A stretch of 64,000 bases of DNA, taken from contig JAGDZR010000018.1 of NCBI GenBank assembly GCA_049115695.1, positions 124,001-188,000 of the forward strand, written 5' to 3'. The notes under the pieces are model-generated. The model saw nothing but the letters and a program-made list of their open reading frames with translations. It did no database searches and was not told the DNA's origin. Shown here piece by piece: positions 1 through 7,598 of the stretch (positions are counted from its first letter, which is position 1; the number at the start of each line of letters is the position of its first letter). The stretch is from JAGDZR01 sp049115695 (GTDB lineage Bacteria > Bacteroidota > Bacteroidia > Cytophagales > Cyclobacteriaceae). The position numbers and the translations under genes are program-made.

Positions 1-1
1 C

Positions 2-1432
2 TGGGCAGGTTGCACAACCCAAGGGAGCCAAGGCCCTCAGCTAATCCGTGAAGTCAGGATAGAGCCCGTCGATATAGACATTGATAAAATCAAAGAACGT
101 GGTTATTTGGTTGCCCTAATGGACAATAGCTCCACAGGGCTCTTTCTTTATCGAGGGGAAACTATGGGCTATGAATATGACCTACTTAAAATGTTTTGTG
201 ATTCTGTTGGTCTTGATCTCCGCATAAAAATTACCGTAAATATTGAAGAGGCATTCGAGAAACTCGACAAAGGAGAAGGTGATATCATGGCCTACAATCT
301 TACCGTAACGCGAGAACGCAAAGACAGAATAGCCTTCACACATTATCACAACCTGGTTCCTCAGGTGTTGATTCAGCGCAAACCGGATAATTGGCGAGAA
401 ATGAAGCTTCATGAGATCGAAGCTCAACTAATCAGAAATCCGGTAGACCTAATCGGACAAGAAGTTTATGTCAGGTATCAATCTTCTTATCTGGATCGCC
501 TTAAGCATCTCTCAGACGAGATTGGAGGAGATATTCTCATCGTTGAAGGATTTCCGAATGAGGACACTGAGCAAATAATAGAGTCAGTTGCCAATGGTGA
601 TATCAATATGACAGTAGTGGAAGAAGACATTGCCATGGTAAATGCCACTTACTATGATAATCTGGATATTGAGACACCTGTGAGTTTTCCCCAGCAAATA
701 GCCTGGGGGGTAAGGCGAAATGCGGACTCATTGCAAAGGGTGTTGAATGATTGGATATTGAGCATGCGCAAAACTCCTGAATACTATACAGTCTATAACA
801 AGTATTTCAAAAGCAACAAATCATCAAGGCAAAGAAAGAACAGTAAGTATTCTTCTACCGGAGGAGGAGAACTTTCTCCTTATGACGATATGATTAAACT
901 AACGGCATCCGAATTAGGTTGGGACTGGCGATTATTGGCAGCACAAGTTTTTCAGGAATCAAAGTTTGATCATAAAGCGAAAAGCTGGGCAGGAGCTATC
1001 GGATTGATGCAGGTTTTGCCCTCAACAGCTAAAGAATATGACATAGTTAATTTGACCGATCCAAAGAAGAACATGCGCGCTGCAAAAGAGCACTTGTTGT
1101 GGTTGCAATCATTGTGGAAAGATGAGATTGCTGATTCTGCTGAGTTGCCGAAGTTTGTGTTGGCTTCCTATAATGTGGGGCGAGGACATGTTAGAGACGC
1201 TCGAAATTTGGCGGAGAAGTACAATGCCAACCCTGACAACTGGGATGAGGTAGCCGATTATTTAGCTAAAAAATCAAAGTCAAGCTATTACAATGATCCT
1301 GTATGTGAGTTTGGTTATTGCCGGGGCAATGAACCTGTCGAATATGTAAAAGCCATTTTATCAACTTTTGACAATTACAAAGTGATTTATCCTGAAGTTC
1401 AATTAGCCGATTCCACGTTGGCTGGTAGCTAA
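2..1432 (+). CDS. mltF: MltF-like membrane-bound lytic transglycosylase, 5' end cut by window
   Basis: This would cleave peptidoglycan glycan strands at the outer membrane. The reading frame is open to the left edge, so the true start is outside the window; the TTG at 107 is only an internal codon. Near the edge the frame reads W-A-G-C, which may be a lipobox. The first half looks like a periplasmic solute-binding domain (SBP_bac_3), and the second half is an SLT lysozyme-like domain. The catalytic glutamate is in the QESKFD motif (codon 956-958), followed by AIGLMQVLP and the ASYNVGRGH motif. This two-domain order is typical of MltF. In MltF the binding domain regulates the lyase in response to muropeptides; that role is not visible here. 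A separate amidohydrolase gene follows after about 100 bases. Confidence 0.85.
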   Translation, partial: WAGCTTQGSQGPQLIREVRIEPVDIDIDKIKERGYLVALMDNSSTGLFLYRGETMGYEYDLLKMFCDSVGLDLRIKITVNIEEAFEKLDKGEGDIMAYNLTVTRERKDRIAFTHYHNLVPQVLIQRKPDNWREMKLHEIEAQLIRNPVDLIGQEVYVRYQSSYLDRLKHLSDEIGGDILIVEGFPNEDTEQIIESVANGDINMTVVEEDIAMVNATYYDNLDIETPVSFPQQIAWGVRRNADSLQRVLNDWILSMRKTPEYYTVYNKYFKSNKSSRQRKNSKYSSTGGGELSPYDDMIKLTASELGWDWRLLAAQVFQESKFDHKAKSWAGAIGLMQVLPSTAKEYDIVNLTDPKKNMRAAKEHLLWLQSLWKDEIADSAELPKFVLASYNVGRGHVRDARNLAEKYNANPDNWDEVADYLAKKSKSSYYNDPVCEFGYCRGNEPVEYVKAILSTFDNYKVIYPEVQLADSTLAGS

Positions 1433-1503
1433 TTGGGTCTTTTATAACCACTTCGAACAACATTATTCCAGTGATGTAAAACTGGATCTTCATCAACTTT
1501 GAG

Positions 1504-1528
1504 GGTTTTATATTGATTGTATAAAACC
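1504..1528. repeat. 9-bp perfect inverted repeat upstream of the amidohydrolase
   Basis: GGTTTTATA and its exact complement TATAAAACC flank a 7-base spacer. The repeat ends 7 bases before the ATG at 1536, where a ribosome binding site would lie. It could be a weak terminator for the upstream gene, a hairpin controlling translation, or an operator. The sequence alone does not decide. Confidence 0.5.
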
Positions 1529-1535
1529 ATATTCT

Positions 1536-2984
1536 ATGAAGAAGTATAGCATCATTCTGCTTTGTTTTTTAATCGCCAATCTCTCAATAGCTCAGAAAAA
1601 GCCCAAGATTTCATCTAGCAAAAAGGCTGTTCTGAGTCAAATAGAAGAAAACAGTGATAAGCTCACTGAAATGAGTGATCTGATATGGTCATACGAAGAA
1701 ACAGCATTTGAAGAGACTCAGTCAGCAAAATTGCTGGCAGACTATGCCGAATCGCAAGGATTCACAGTAAAACGCGCAGTGGCTGGTATCCCTACAGCTT
1801 TTACGGCTGAATACGGATCAGGAGAGCCTGTGATTGGTATTTTGGGTGAATTTGATGCACTACCAGGCTTATCCCAGAAGACAGTACCAACCAAAGATCC
1901 TTTGAATCAAGGGGGAGCGGGGCACGGTTGTGGACACAACTTATTCGGCGTGGCAAGTTTGGGTGCGGCGGTAGCTATCAAAGAGCAGATCGAAGCAGGT
2001 ACATTAAAAGGAACTGTTAGATTTTACGGGACTCCAGCTGAAGAAAAGTATTTTGGCAAGCTCTGGATGATTAGGGCTGGATTGTTCGATGATGTGGATG
2101 TTTGCATGGATTGGCACCCAAGTGCGGAAACCAAAGCAAATGTGCAAAGCTCTCTTGCTTTAGTGGATTTCATCGTTGAGTTCTATGGTCAAGCAGCTCA
2201 TGCTTCAGGAGATCCATGGAATGGGCGTAGTGCTTCTGACGGATTAGAGCTATTTACAACAGGAATCAACTATCTCAGAGAGCATATCAAGCCGACAGTC
2301 AGGATTCATTATCACATTCAGCATGGAGGAGATGTTGTAAATGTTGTGCCTGACTACACAAAAATTTGGACGAGAGTAAGGGATACAAGAAGAGAGGGAA
2401 TGGAGGAAGTGTGGAAGCGAGTGGAGAAAATTGCTGAAGGTGCCGCTATGATGGCAAATGTTGATTATAAAATCAGTTTAGTTTCAGGTATCCATGAGGT
2501 GTTGGTTAATCGAACAGGTGGAGCTACGCTGCAGCAAAACCTTGAGTACTTAGGAGATATTTCCTATACCGAGGAGGAAACTCAATTTGCCAAGAAAATT
2601 CAGGAAGCAACTGGTAAGGAGCAAGTGGGAATGAATGCCAAAATCAACCCACTGGAAGAAACACAGGAACACCCAATGGGTGGTTCCACAGATGTAGGAG
2701 ATGTGAGCTTTGTGGTACCTGTTATTCGACTAGGCGTGACAACCGCACCAAAAGATACTCCTTGGCATTCATGGGCGGTAGTTGCTTGTGGTGGTATGTC
2801 GATAGGGCATAAAGGGATGATTCATGCAGCTAAGGCGCTTTCAATGACCATGGTGGATTTATTTGAAGATGAAAAGCTAAGAGGGGAAATCAAAGAAGAA
2901 TTTAAAGAGCGGAAAGGCGATTATGTCTACAAGGGAATGGTTCCTGAGGGTCCTCCACCATTGAATGGAGTAGGGGGTAACTAA
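1536..2984 (+). CDS. Secreted M20-family amidohydrolase (AbgB/IAA-hydrolase type)
   Basis: This is a zinc amidohydrolase that removes an acyl or aminobenzoyl group from an amino acid conjugate; the natural substrate cannot be read from sequence. Residues 1-20 form a signal peptide ending in SIAQ, so the enzyme is probably exported. Metal-binding motifs are visible: GEFDALPG near 104-111, HGCGHN at 130-135, the PAEE motif and a DWHPS motif. The length (482 residues) and the layout, a catalytic domain interrupted by a lid domain, match p-aminobenzoyl-glutamate hydrolase subunit B and related enzymes. Its stop codon overlaps the stop of the convergent histidine kinase by four bases. Family assignment is firm, substrate unknown. 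Confidence 0.88.
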   Translation: MKKYSIILLCFLIANLSIAQKKPKISSSKKAVLSQIEENSDKLTEMSDLIWSYEETAFEETQSAKLLADYAESQGFTVKRAVAGIPTAFTAEYGSGEPVIGILGEFDALPGLSQKTVPTKDPLNQGGAGHGCGHNLFGVASLGAAVAIKEQIEAGTLKGTVRFYGTPAEEKYFGKLWMIRAGLFDDVDVCMDWHPSAETKANVQSSLALVDFIVEFYGQAAHASGDPWNGRSASDGLELFTTGINYLREHIKPTVRIHYHIQHGGDVVNVVPDYTKIWTRVRDTRREGMEEVWKRVEKIAEGAAMMANVDYKISLVSGIHEVLVNRTGGATLQQNLEYLGDISYTEEETQFAKKIQEATGKEQVGMNAKINPLEETQEHPMGGSTDVGDVSFVVPVIRLGVTTAPKDTPWHSWAVVACGGMSIGHKGMIHAAKALSMTMVDLFEDEKLRGEIKEEFKERKGDYVYKGMVPEGPPPLNGVGGN

Positions 2985-4189
2985 GCTCTATTGAGTATGA
3001 TACGAAAGGTAGCACCTAGTCCAGGTTCTTGCTTTCGAACGAATATACGGCCCTGGTGATAGTTTTCAATGATTCGCTTTACCAGGGCCAATCCCAAACC
3101 CCAACCTCGTTGTTTTGTTGTGAAGCCAGGTTTAAATATGCTCCTTACTTTTGACTTGGGAATGCCCTTGCCCGTATCAGTTATGTCAATGATGATTTTC
3201 TCATGATTAGGATTGTACAGGCTTACACGGATGTAACCCTCACCTTCCATGGCGTCAGCGGCATTTTTATACAGGTTTTCAAATACCCATGAAAACAACT
3301 CTCGATTGATCAGCGAGTTTGCATTCTGTGACTTGTCGATTACCTCAATGCTGATTTTATCACTCAGCCTTGAACGAAGATACTCAGTGGTCGTATTGAT
3401 CTCATCGGCCACTTCCAGTATTTCAAGCTTAGGAATACTTCCAATACTGCTAAATCGACGTGTGATCATTTCAAGCCGATTGATGTCTTTGTCTAGCTCA
3501 ACTATATTTTCATCATTCTGATAATTTACCTTGAGGTATTCAATCCAGGCCATCAGAGAAGACAAAGGAGTTCCTAGCTGGTGTGCCGTCTCTTTGGCTA
3601 GACCAACCCACACGCGATTTTGTTCTGATAATCTGGAGTAGTTGAACACGGCAAAAACCACGACCACAAAAACCAGAATGATCGATAACTGAATATATGG
3701 ATAGTATTTCAGTTTTATCAGTAAATCCGAATCCTCATAAAAAATATACTTCACCCCATATGCCGTACCCTGATTGTCCTTGAGTTCGACACGTATGGCT
3801 TGTCGCTTGGATGAGATCTCGAATATTCTTTCCTTCAGAAATTGCTTGCGTTCAGTGACATTGACTATTCGGTCCGCCTCCGGGAGATTTCTGTAGCCTT
3901 CAGCATTCCCCTGTTCATCTGCCAGGATTACTGGAATGGAAGTATTTGCCTGAACGATCTCTTCAAGAGTAAAAATGAGATCATCACTTCCTCTGGCCAA
4001 AAACTCTAATGACTTGGCATACAAGTCTACCTGTCGCTTTTCACGTTTGGTGATCTCCTTTACCAACATATTGGTGTAGAGAATAGAGCCAGTGCCTATC
4101 ACTACTGAAATAACAACAACCAGCCATTTAAGGTATGACTGGTTGGAGTATAAATCCAGTGTTGGTTTTTTGAATGAAAACTTGGCCAT
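2981..4189 (-). CDS. Membrane sensor histidine kinase
   Basis: A two-helix sensor kinase. Transmembrane segments lie near residues 21-40 and 166-184, with about 125 residues of extracytoplasmic sensor between them and no recognisable PAS or HAMP. The phospho-acceptor is His203 in the motif ETAHQLGTPLSSL. The ATPase domain follows, with the N box (ENLYKNAADAM), the G1 box DTGKGIP and the G2 box GWGLGLALVKR. No response regulator gene is adjacent, so the partner is encoded elsewhere. The gene lies 41 bases downstream of an ABC-2 exporter pair on the same strand and may be co-transcribed with it, which would suggest but not prove that the kinase senses the same envelope process. Confidence 0.9.
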   Translation of the reverse strand: MAKFSFKKPTLDLYSNQSYLKWLVVVISVVIGTGSILYTNMLVKEITKREKRQVDLYAKSLEFLARGSDDLIFTLEEIVQANTSIPVILADEQGNAEGYRNLPEADRIVNVTERKQFLKERIFEISSKRQAIRVELKDNQGTAYGVKYIFYEDSDLLIKLKYYPYIQLSIILVFVVVVFAVFNYSRLSEQNRVWVGLAKETAHQLGTPLSSLMAWIEYLKVNYQNDENIVELDKDINRLEMITRRFSSIGSIPKLEILEVADEINTTTEYLRSRLSDKISIEVIDKSQNANSLINRELFSWVFENLYKNAADAMEGEGYIRVSLYNPNHEKIIIDITDTGKGIPKSKVRSIFKPGFTTKQRGWGLGLALVKRIIENYHQGRIFVRKQEPGLGATFRIILNRA

Positions 4190-4230
4190 TAGATGTTCAA
4201 TCTAGCATCTGAAATAGCCGAGTCCAAATA

Positions 4231-5532
4231 TTATTGTCGGGTCATAAACCATTTGGCCAATATCTTCCAGTTGACTTTGGTGCCATGCATCAAAATACCC
4301 ACACGATAGACCCTTGAGGCAACCCATATGGTGAAAATGAATCCACCCACCAGGAAGACCATAGAAAGTAGTAACTCCCAAATGGGCACACCAAATGGCA
4401 CTCTGACCATCATCGTGACTGGTGATGTAAATGGGATCATTGAAAGCCAGAAGGCCATTGTACCATGCGGATCGGTTAATACCACTGATATTAGCACGAT
4501 GGATAATATCAGGGGTGCTGTTACTGGCAACATAAACTGCTGAGCATCTTGATCACTATCGGAGGCCGATCCGACAGCAGCAAAGAGTGCGCCATAGAGC
4601 AAATAGCCTCCAACGAAAAAGAATAAGAAGGCAAACGCAACCATGCCAAAATCGATAGAGGACAAGGCTCCCATGGCATTCTGAATAATATTATCCTGTA
4701 CCTCTGGTGGAGGCATTCCATTCAAGCCATCAGTAGGTATTTGGGCATTTTCTGGCATTAACATCTTGGTCGCTAAAGTGGAGCTTCCAAATATTACCAA
4801 GATCCAGATGACAAACTGAGTTAGTCCGACAAGGGCAATGCCAATTACCTTACCCATCATGAGTTGAAATGGCCGGACAGAGGCCACAATTACTTCTACA
4901 ATTCGGGTATTTTTTTCCTCTATTACTCCTCTCATGCACATGGCGCCATAGATGAAAATAAACATGTAGATGATCAACGATCCAATGTATCCAATTGCCG
5001 TTGCAGCACCTGAGCTGCTTTCTGAAGCGTCACCTGATTCATTGAGGTTGTAAGTTTCTACATGGATATCGACTTTGAAGGATTCGATCACCTCTCTATC
5101 CAGTCCTGATTTTTCAAGGCGAAGATCCTCTACCTTTCTATCTATTTTGCTTCGGATTGATCCAACGGTTGATAAACTTGGATTGCTGCCCGAGTAAAAG
5201 GCAAACCCTTTTGGGTCGTCAATCGAAAAGTCTGGGATATAAACGAGACCATCAAGCTCTTCGGTCAACAATCGCTGCTTGGCATTTTCCAGATTTCCTT
5301 CTTCTATAAATTGGTAAATAACCTCACCACCAGATTGGAGTGATTCAGCAATGAGGTTACTCTCATCTAAGACCAATATGGTTTTTTCGTCTCCTCCTCT
5401 GGTAGAGAAAAAGATGACCATGGCCATAACCCCTCCTAAAAGAAGAGGACCGAGTAAGCTGGCAATTAAGAATGATTTTTTCTTTACGCGCGAGATGTAC
5501 TCGCGCTCTATAATTAGTGAAACTTGGTTCAT
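4231..5532 (-). CDS. ABC-2 type transporter permease (NatB-like)
   Basis: Membrane subunit of an ABC exporter. One transmembrane helix near residues 20-43 is followed by about 130 residues of extracytoplasmic domain, then a cluster of five or six helices from about residue 175 to 415. This is the ABC2_membrane_3 / NatB layout. The ATG is four bases after the stop of the ATPase gene, so the two are translated as a unit. NatAB exports sodium in Bacillus, but in Bacteroidota such pairs are common and their substrates mostly unknown. Confidence 0.87.
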   Translation of the reverse strand: MNQVSLIIEREYISRVKKKSFLIASLLGPLLLGGVMAMVIFFSTRGGDEKTILVLDESNLIAESLQSGGEVIYQFIEEGNLENAKQRLLTEELDGLVYIPDFSIDDPKGFAFYSGSNPSLSTVGSIRSKIDRKVEDLRLEKSGLDREVIESFKVDIHVETYNLNESGDASESSSGAATAIGYIGSLIIYMFIFIYGAMCMRGVIEEKNTRIVEVIVASVRPFQLMMGKVIGIALVGLTQFVIWILVIFGSSTLATKMLMPENAQIPTDGLNGMPPPEVQDNIIQNAMGALSSIDFGMVAFAFLFFFVGGYLLYGALFAAVGSASDSDQDAQQFMLPVTAPLILSIVLISVVLTDPHGTMAFWLSMIPFTSPVTMMVRVPFGVPIWELLLSMVFLVGGFIFTIWVASRVYRVGILMHGTKVNWKILAKWFMTRQ

Positions 5533-5536
5533 AGGA

Positions 5537-6430
5537 TCAGGCGGTTACTTTTGAGATGAATATTTCATTAATGGTAGGTACTTTCTCCACAAAGGAACGT
5601 ATCTCGACTTCCTGGATCAGTTGTTTGATAAGCTCATTTGGACCACTGCCCTGAGCATCTTTTACAATTGCCCTCATAGCACCATCCTCAAGGGTTTCTG
5701 TTTGAGAGACATTACCATTTAGCGACAAATCACCAACATATTCTATGACATAAGAGCCATCCCGATGCTCATTTTTTATGTCCAGTTTCTTACCATCCAG
5801 AATTTTTTCAGACTTGTTGATCAGGGCAATGTGATCACATAATTCTTCGACAGATTCCATACGATGCGTTGAGAAAATGACCGTGGCTCCCTTATCTCGA
5901 AGCTCGAGAATTTCGTCTTTGATTAACTCAGCATTGACAGGGTCAAATCCTGAAAATGGTTCATCCAAAATGATAAGCGAAGGTTCATGAAGTACCGTTG
6001 CAATGAATTGGACTTTTTGTGCCATACCTTTTGAGAGGTCTTCAATTTTTTTGTCCCACCATGGACTGAGGTCTAATTTTTCTAGCCAGGTTTTGATCTT
6101 TTGAACGGCTTCTGACCGGCTCAACCCCTTGAGGCGACCCAGGTAGATCAATTGTTCCCCGACCTTCATTTTCTTATAGAGTCCGCGCTCTTCCGGGAGA
6201 TATCCGATTTTCCGAATGATATCATCGCTGATAGCTGATCCCTCGAGAAAGATCTGACCACCATCCGGATCAATGATCTTTGTGACAATTCTGATCAGAG
6301 TAGTCTTTCCTGCGCCATTGGGACCCAATAACCCGAAAATGCTACCCTTTGGAATCGTAATGCTCACATCCTTAAGTGCTTGATGTGAACTGTACGATTT
6401 ACTGATGTTTTCAATCTTAAGTAATTCCAA
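5537..6430 (-). CDS. ABC transporter ATP-binding protein (NatA-like)
   Basis: ATPase subunit of the exporter whose permease follows after four bases. Walker A reads GPNGAGKTT, the signature LSKGMAQK, Walker B LIILDEPFSGFDP and the switch histidine STHRMES. The C-terminal 70 residues form the DUF4162-like extension common in this subgroup. The only reasonable start is a TTG, since no in-frame ATG is nearby and the family begins directly with this segment. The substrate is not predictable. Confidence 0.9.
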   Translation of the reverse strand: MELLKIENISKSYSSHQALKDVSITIPKGSIFGLLGPNGAGKTTLIRIVTKIIDPDGGQIFLEGSAISDDIIRKIGYLPEERGLYKKMKVGEQLIYLGRLKGLSRSEAVQKIKTWLEKLDLSPWWDKKIEDLSKGMAQKVQFIATVLHEPSLIILDEPFSGFDPVNAELIKDEILELRDKGATVIFSTHRMESVEELCDHIALINKSEKILDGKKLDIKNEHRDGSYVIEYVGDLSLNGNVSQTETLEDGAMRAIVKDAQGSGPNELIKQLIQEVEIRSFVEKVPTINEIFISKVTA

Positions 6431-6518
6431 GGCAATATTCTTTAATAGTGATTAGTGTACGAATCTATAAAAATATTACATATAAACATTTGATAGATTC
6501 CGATTGACAAATGCGACA

Positions 6519-6526
6519 TACTTTTG
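6519..6526 (+). promoter_or_regulatory. Bacteroidota -7 element TAnnTTTG, apparently for a leaderless transcript
   Basis: TACTTTTG matches the Bacteroidota sigma-A -7 consensus TAnnTTTG. Only four bases separate it from the ATG at 6531, so transcription would begin at or very near the start codon. A TTG at 6490 and another at 6504 are both off the usual -33 spacing, so the upstream half is weak. Confidence 0.45.
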
Positions 6527-6530
6527 CCGG

Positions 6531-7262
6531 ATGATTTTGGTGAAGTGGATTTATACGATTTATGCAGGGCTGTTGTTTGCAATTACTTACATCCTTCAGC
6601 TTCCGGTTTTCTGGTTGTCCGCCAGAAAGACTGAGTGGCATGTGCTGGGACTTAAGACCAATAGGTTTTGGGCTAAATTTTACTTTCCGATGATCTTTAT
6701 GCCTGTGCGAATCGAATTTAGGTATCGACCTGAGAAGAGAGAGAAGTTGATCATTTGTGCAAACCACTTTTCGTATTTCGATATTCCAGCATTGGTCTGG
6801 CTACCCACCCCATTTAAGTTTATAGGGAAGAGTTCTATCGCCAATATTCCATTATTTGGATATATGTTTAGAAAGCTACATTTATCAGTAGATAGGTCAA
6901 GTTTCCGTGATCGTGCTGATTCCTTAAATCGTGCCAGAGAGGCAGTGGAGAATGGCTTCAATCTGGCTTTTTTCCCTGAGGGAGGTGTTCGTGCCACTCA
7001 TCCCCCTAAGATGGTGCCATTTCGCGATGGTGCATTCAAATTGGCAGTGGAGAAACAGCTGCCCATTTTACCGGTAAGCATGCCCAACAATTATAAGATT
7101 TTACCAGATGATGGTAAGTATTTACTCAGCCCTGGTGTGCTGAAAATTGTAGTACATGAACCCATAAGACCTACATCCACTAATGATGATGAGATAGAGG
7201 TTTTAAAACAAAAAGTGTTTGATGTTATTCAGCAAGATTTGAATAAATCCGTATCAAAATAG
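6531..7262 (+). CDS. plsC: 1-acyl-sn-glycerol-3-phosphate acyltransferase (PlsC family)
   Basis: This transfers an acyl chain to lysophosphatidic acid in phospholipid synthesis at the inner membrane. The acyltransferase motifs are visible: NHFSYFD (the H-x4-D catalytic pair), then FFPEGG in place of the usual FPEGTR, and a later proline-rich substrate loop. An N-terminal hydrophobic segment lies within the first 30 residues. I take the ATG at 6531; the upstream TTG at 6504 overlaps the likely promoter. The gene is monocistronic or leads into gatC 43 bases on. Other members of the family acylate other acceptors, so exact specificity is inferred. Confidence 0.85.
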   Translation: MILVKWIYTIYAGLLFAITYILQLPVFWLSARKTEWHVLGLKTNRFWAKFYFPMIFMPVRIEFRYRPEKREKLIICANHFSYFDIPALVWLPTPFKFIGKSSIANIPLFGYMFRKLHLSVDRSSFRDRADSLNRAREAVENGFNLAFFPEGGVRATHPPKMVPFRDGAFKLAVEKQLPILPVSMPNNYKILPDDGKYLLSPGVLKIVVHEPIRPTSTNDDEIEVLKQKVFDVIQQDLNKSVSK

Positions 7263-7310
7263 AAAGTATCCCTTACTGAGCTTAATTTTACGACATTAAG
7301 AAAATTGTCC

Positions 7311-7598
7311 ATGCATATAGATCGAAATACTATCGAAAAACTGGCTCATCTTGCCAGAATAGAAATCGACCCTGATAAGGAGGATGCTTTGATTGAGGAC
7401 ATGGAAAAAATTCTGTCCTGGATTGAGAAGCTGGAGGAGCTGGATACTACTGGCGTGGAACCCATCACCCATATGTCGTTCGAGCATAATGTCTTTCGGC
7501 CGGATGAGGCGAACAATATGCTGACCCGAGAGCAGGCATTGAAAAATTCGCCTGAACAAGACAAGGAATTTTTCAAAGTGCCCAAGGTACTTGAGTAA
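7311..7598 (+). CDS. gatC: Asp-tRNA(Asn)/Glu-tRNA(Gln) amidotransferase subunit C
   Basis: Small stabilising subunit of the GatCAB complex, which makes Gln-tRNA(Gln) or Asn-tRNA(Asn) by transamidation. The sequence has the family start IDRNTIEKLAHLARIEI, a central helix and the C-terminal FKVPKVLE motif. It is 95 residues from the ATG at 7311, normal for GatC. The stop codon shares one base with the ATG of the next gene. gatA lies far away at 35780-37201 on the other strand, and gatB is not in the window, so the subunits are scattered. Confidence 0.93.
   Translation: MHIDRNTIEKLAHLARIEIDPDKEDALIEDMEKILSWIEKLEELDTTGVEPITHMSFEHNVFRPDEANNMLTREQALKNSPEQDKEFFKVPKVLE

Noticed and set aside
6680..6997. 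Minus-strand frame of 105 codons within plsC
   Set aside because: Shadow of the acyltransferase, which has clear motifs in the plus frame.
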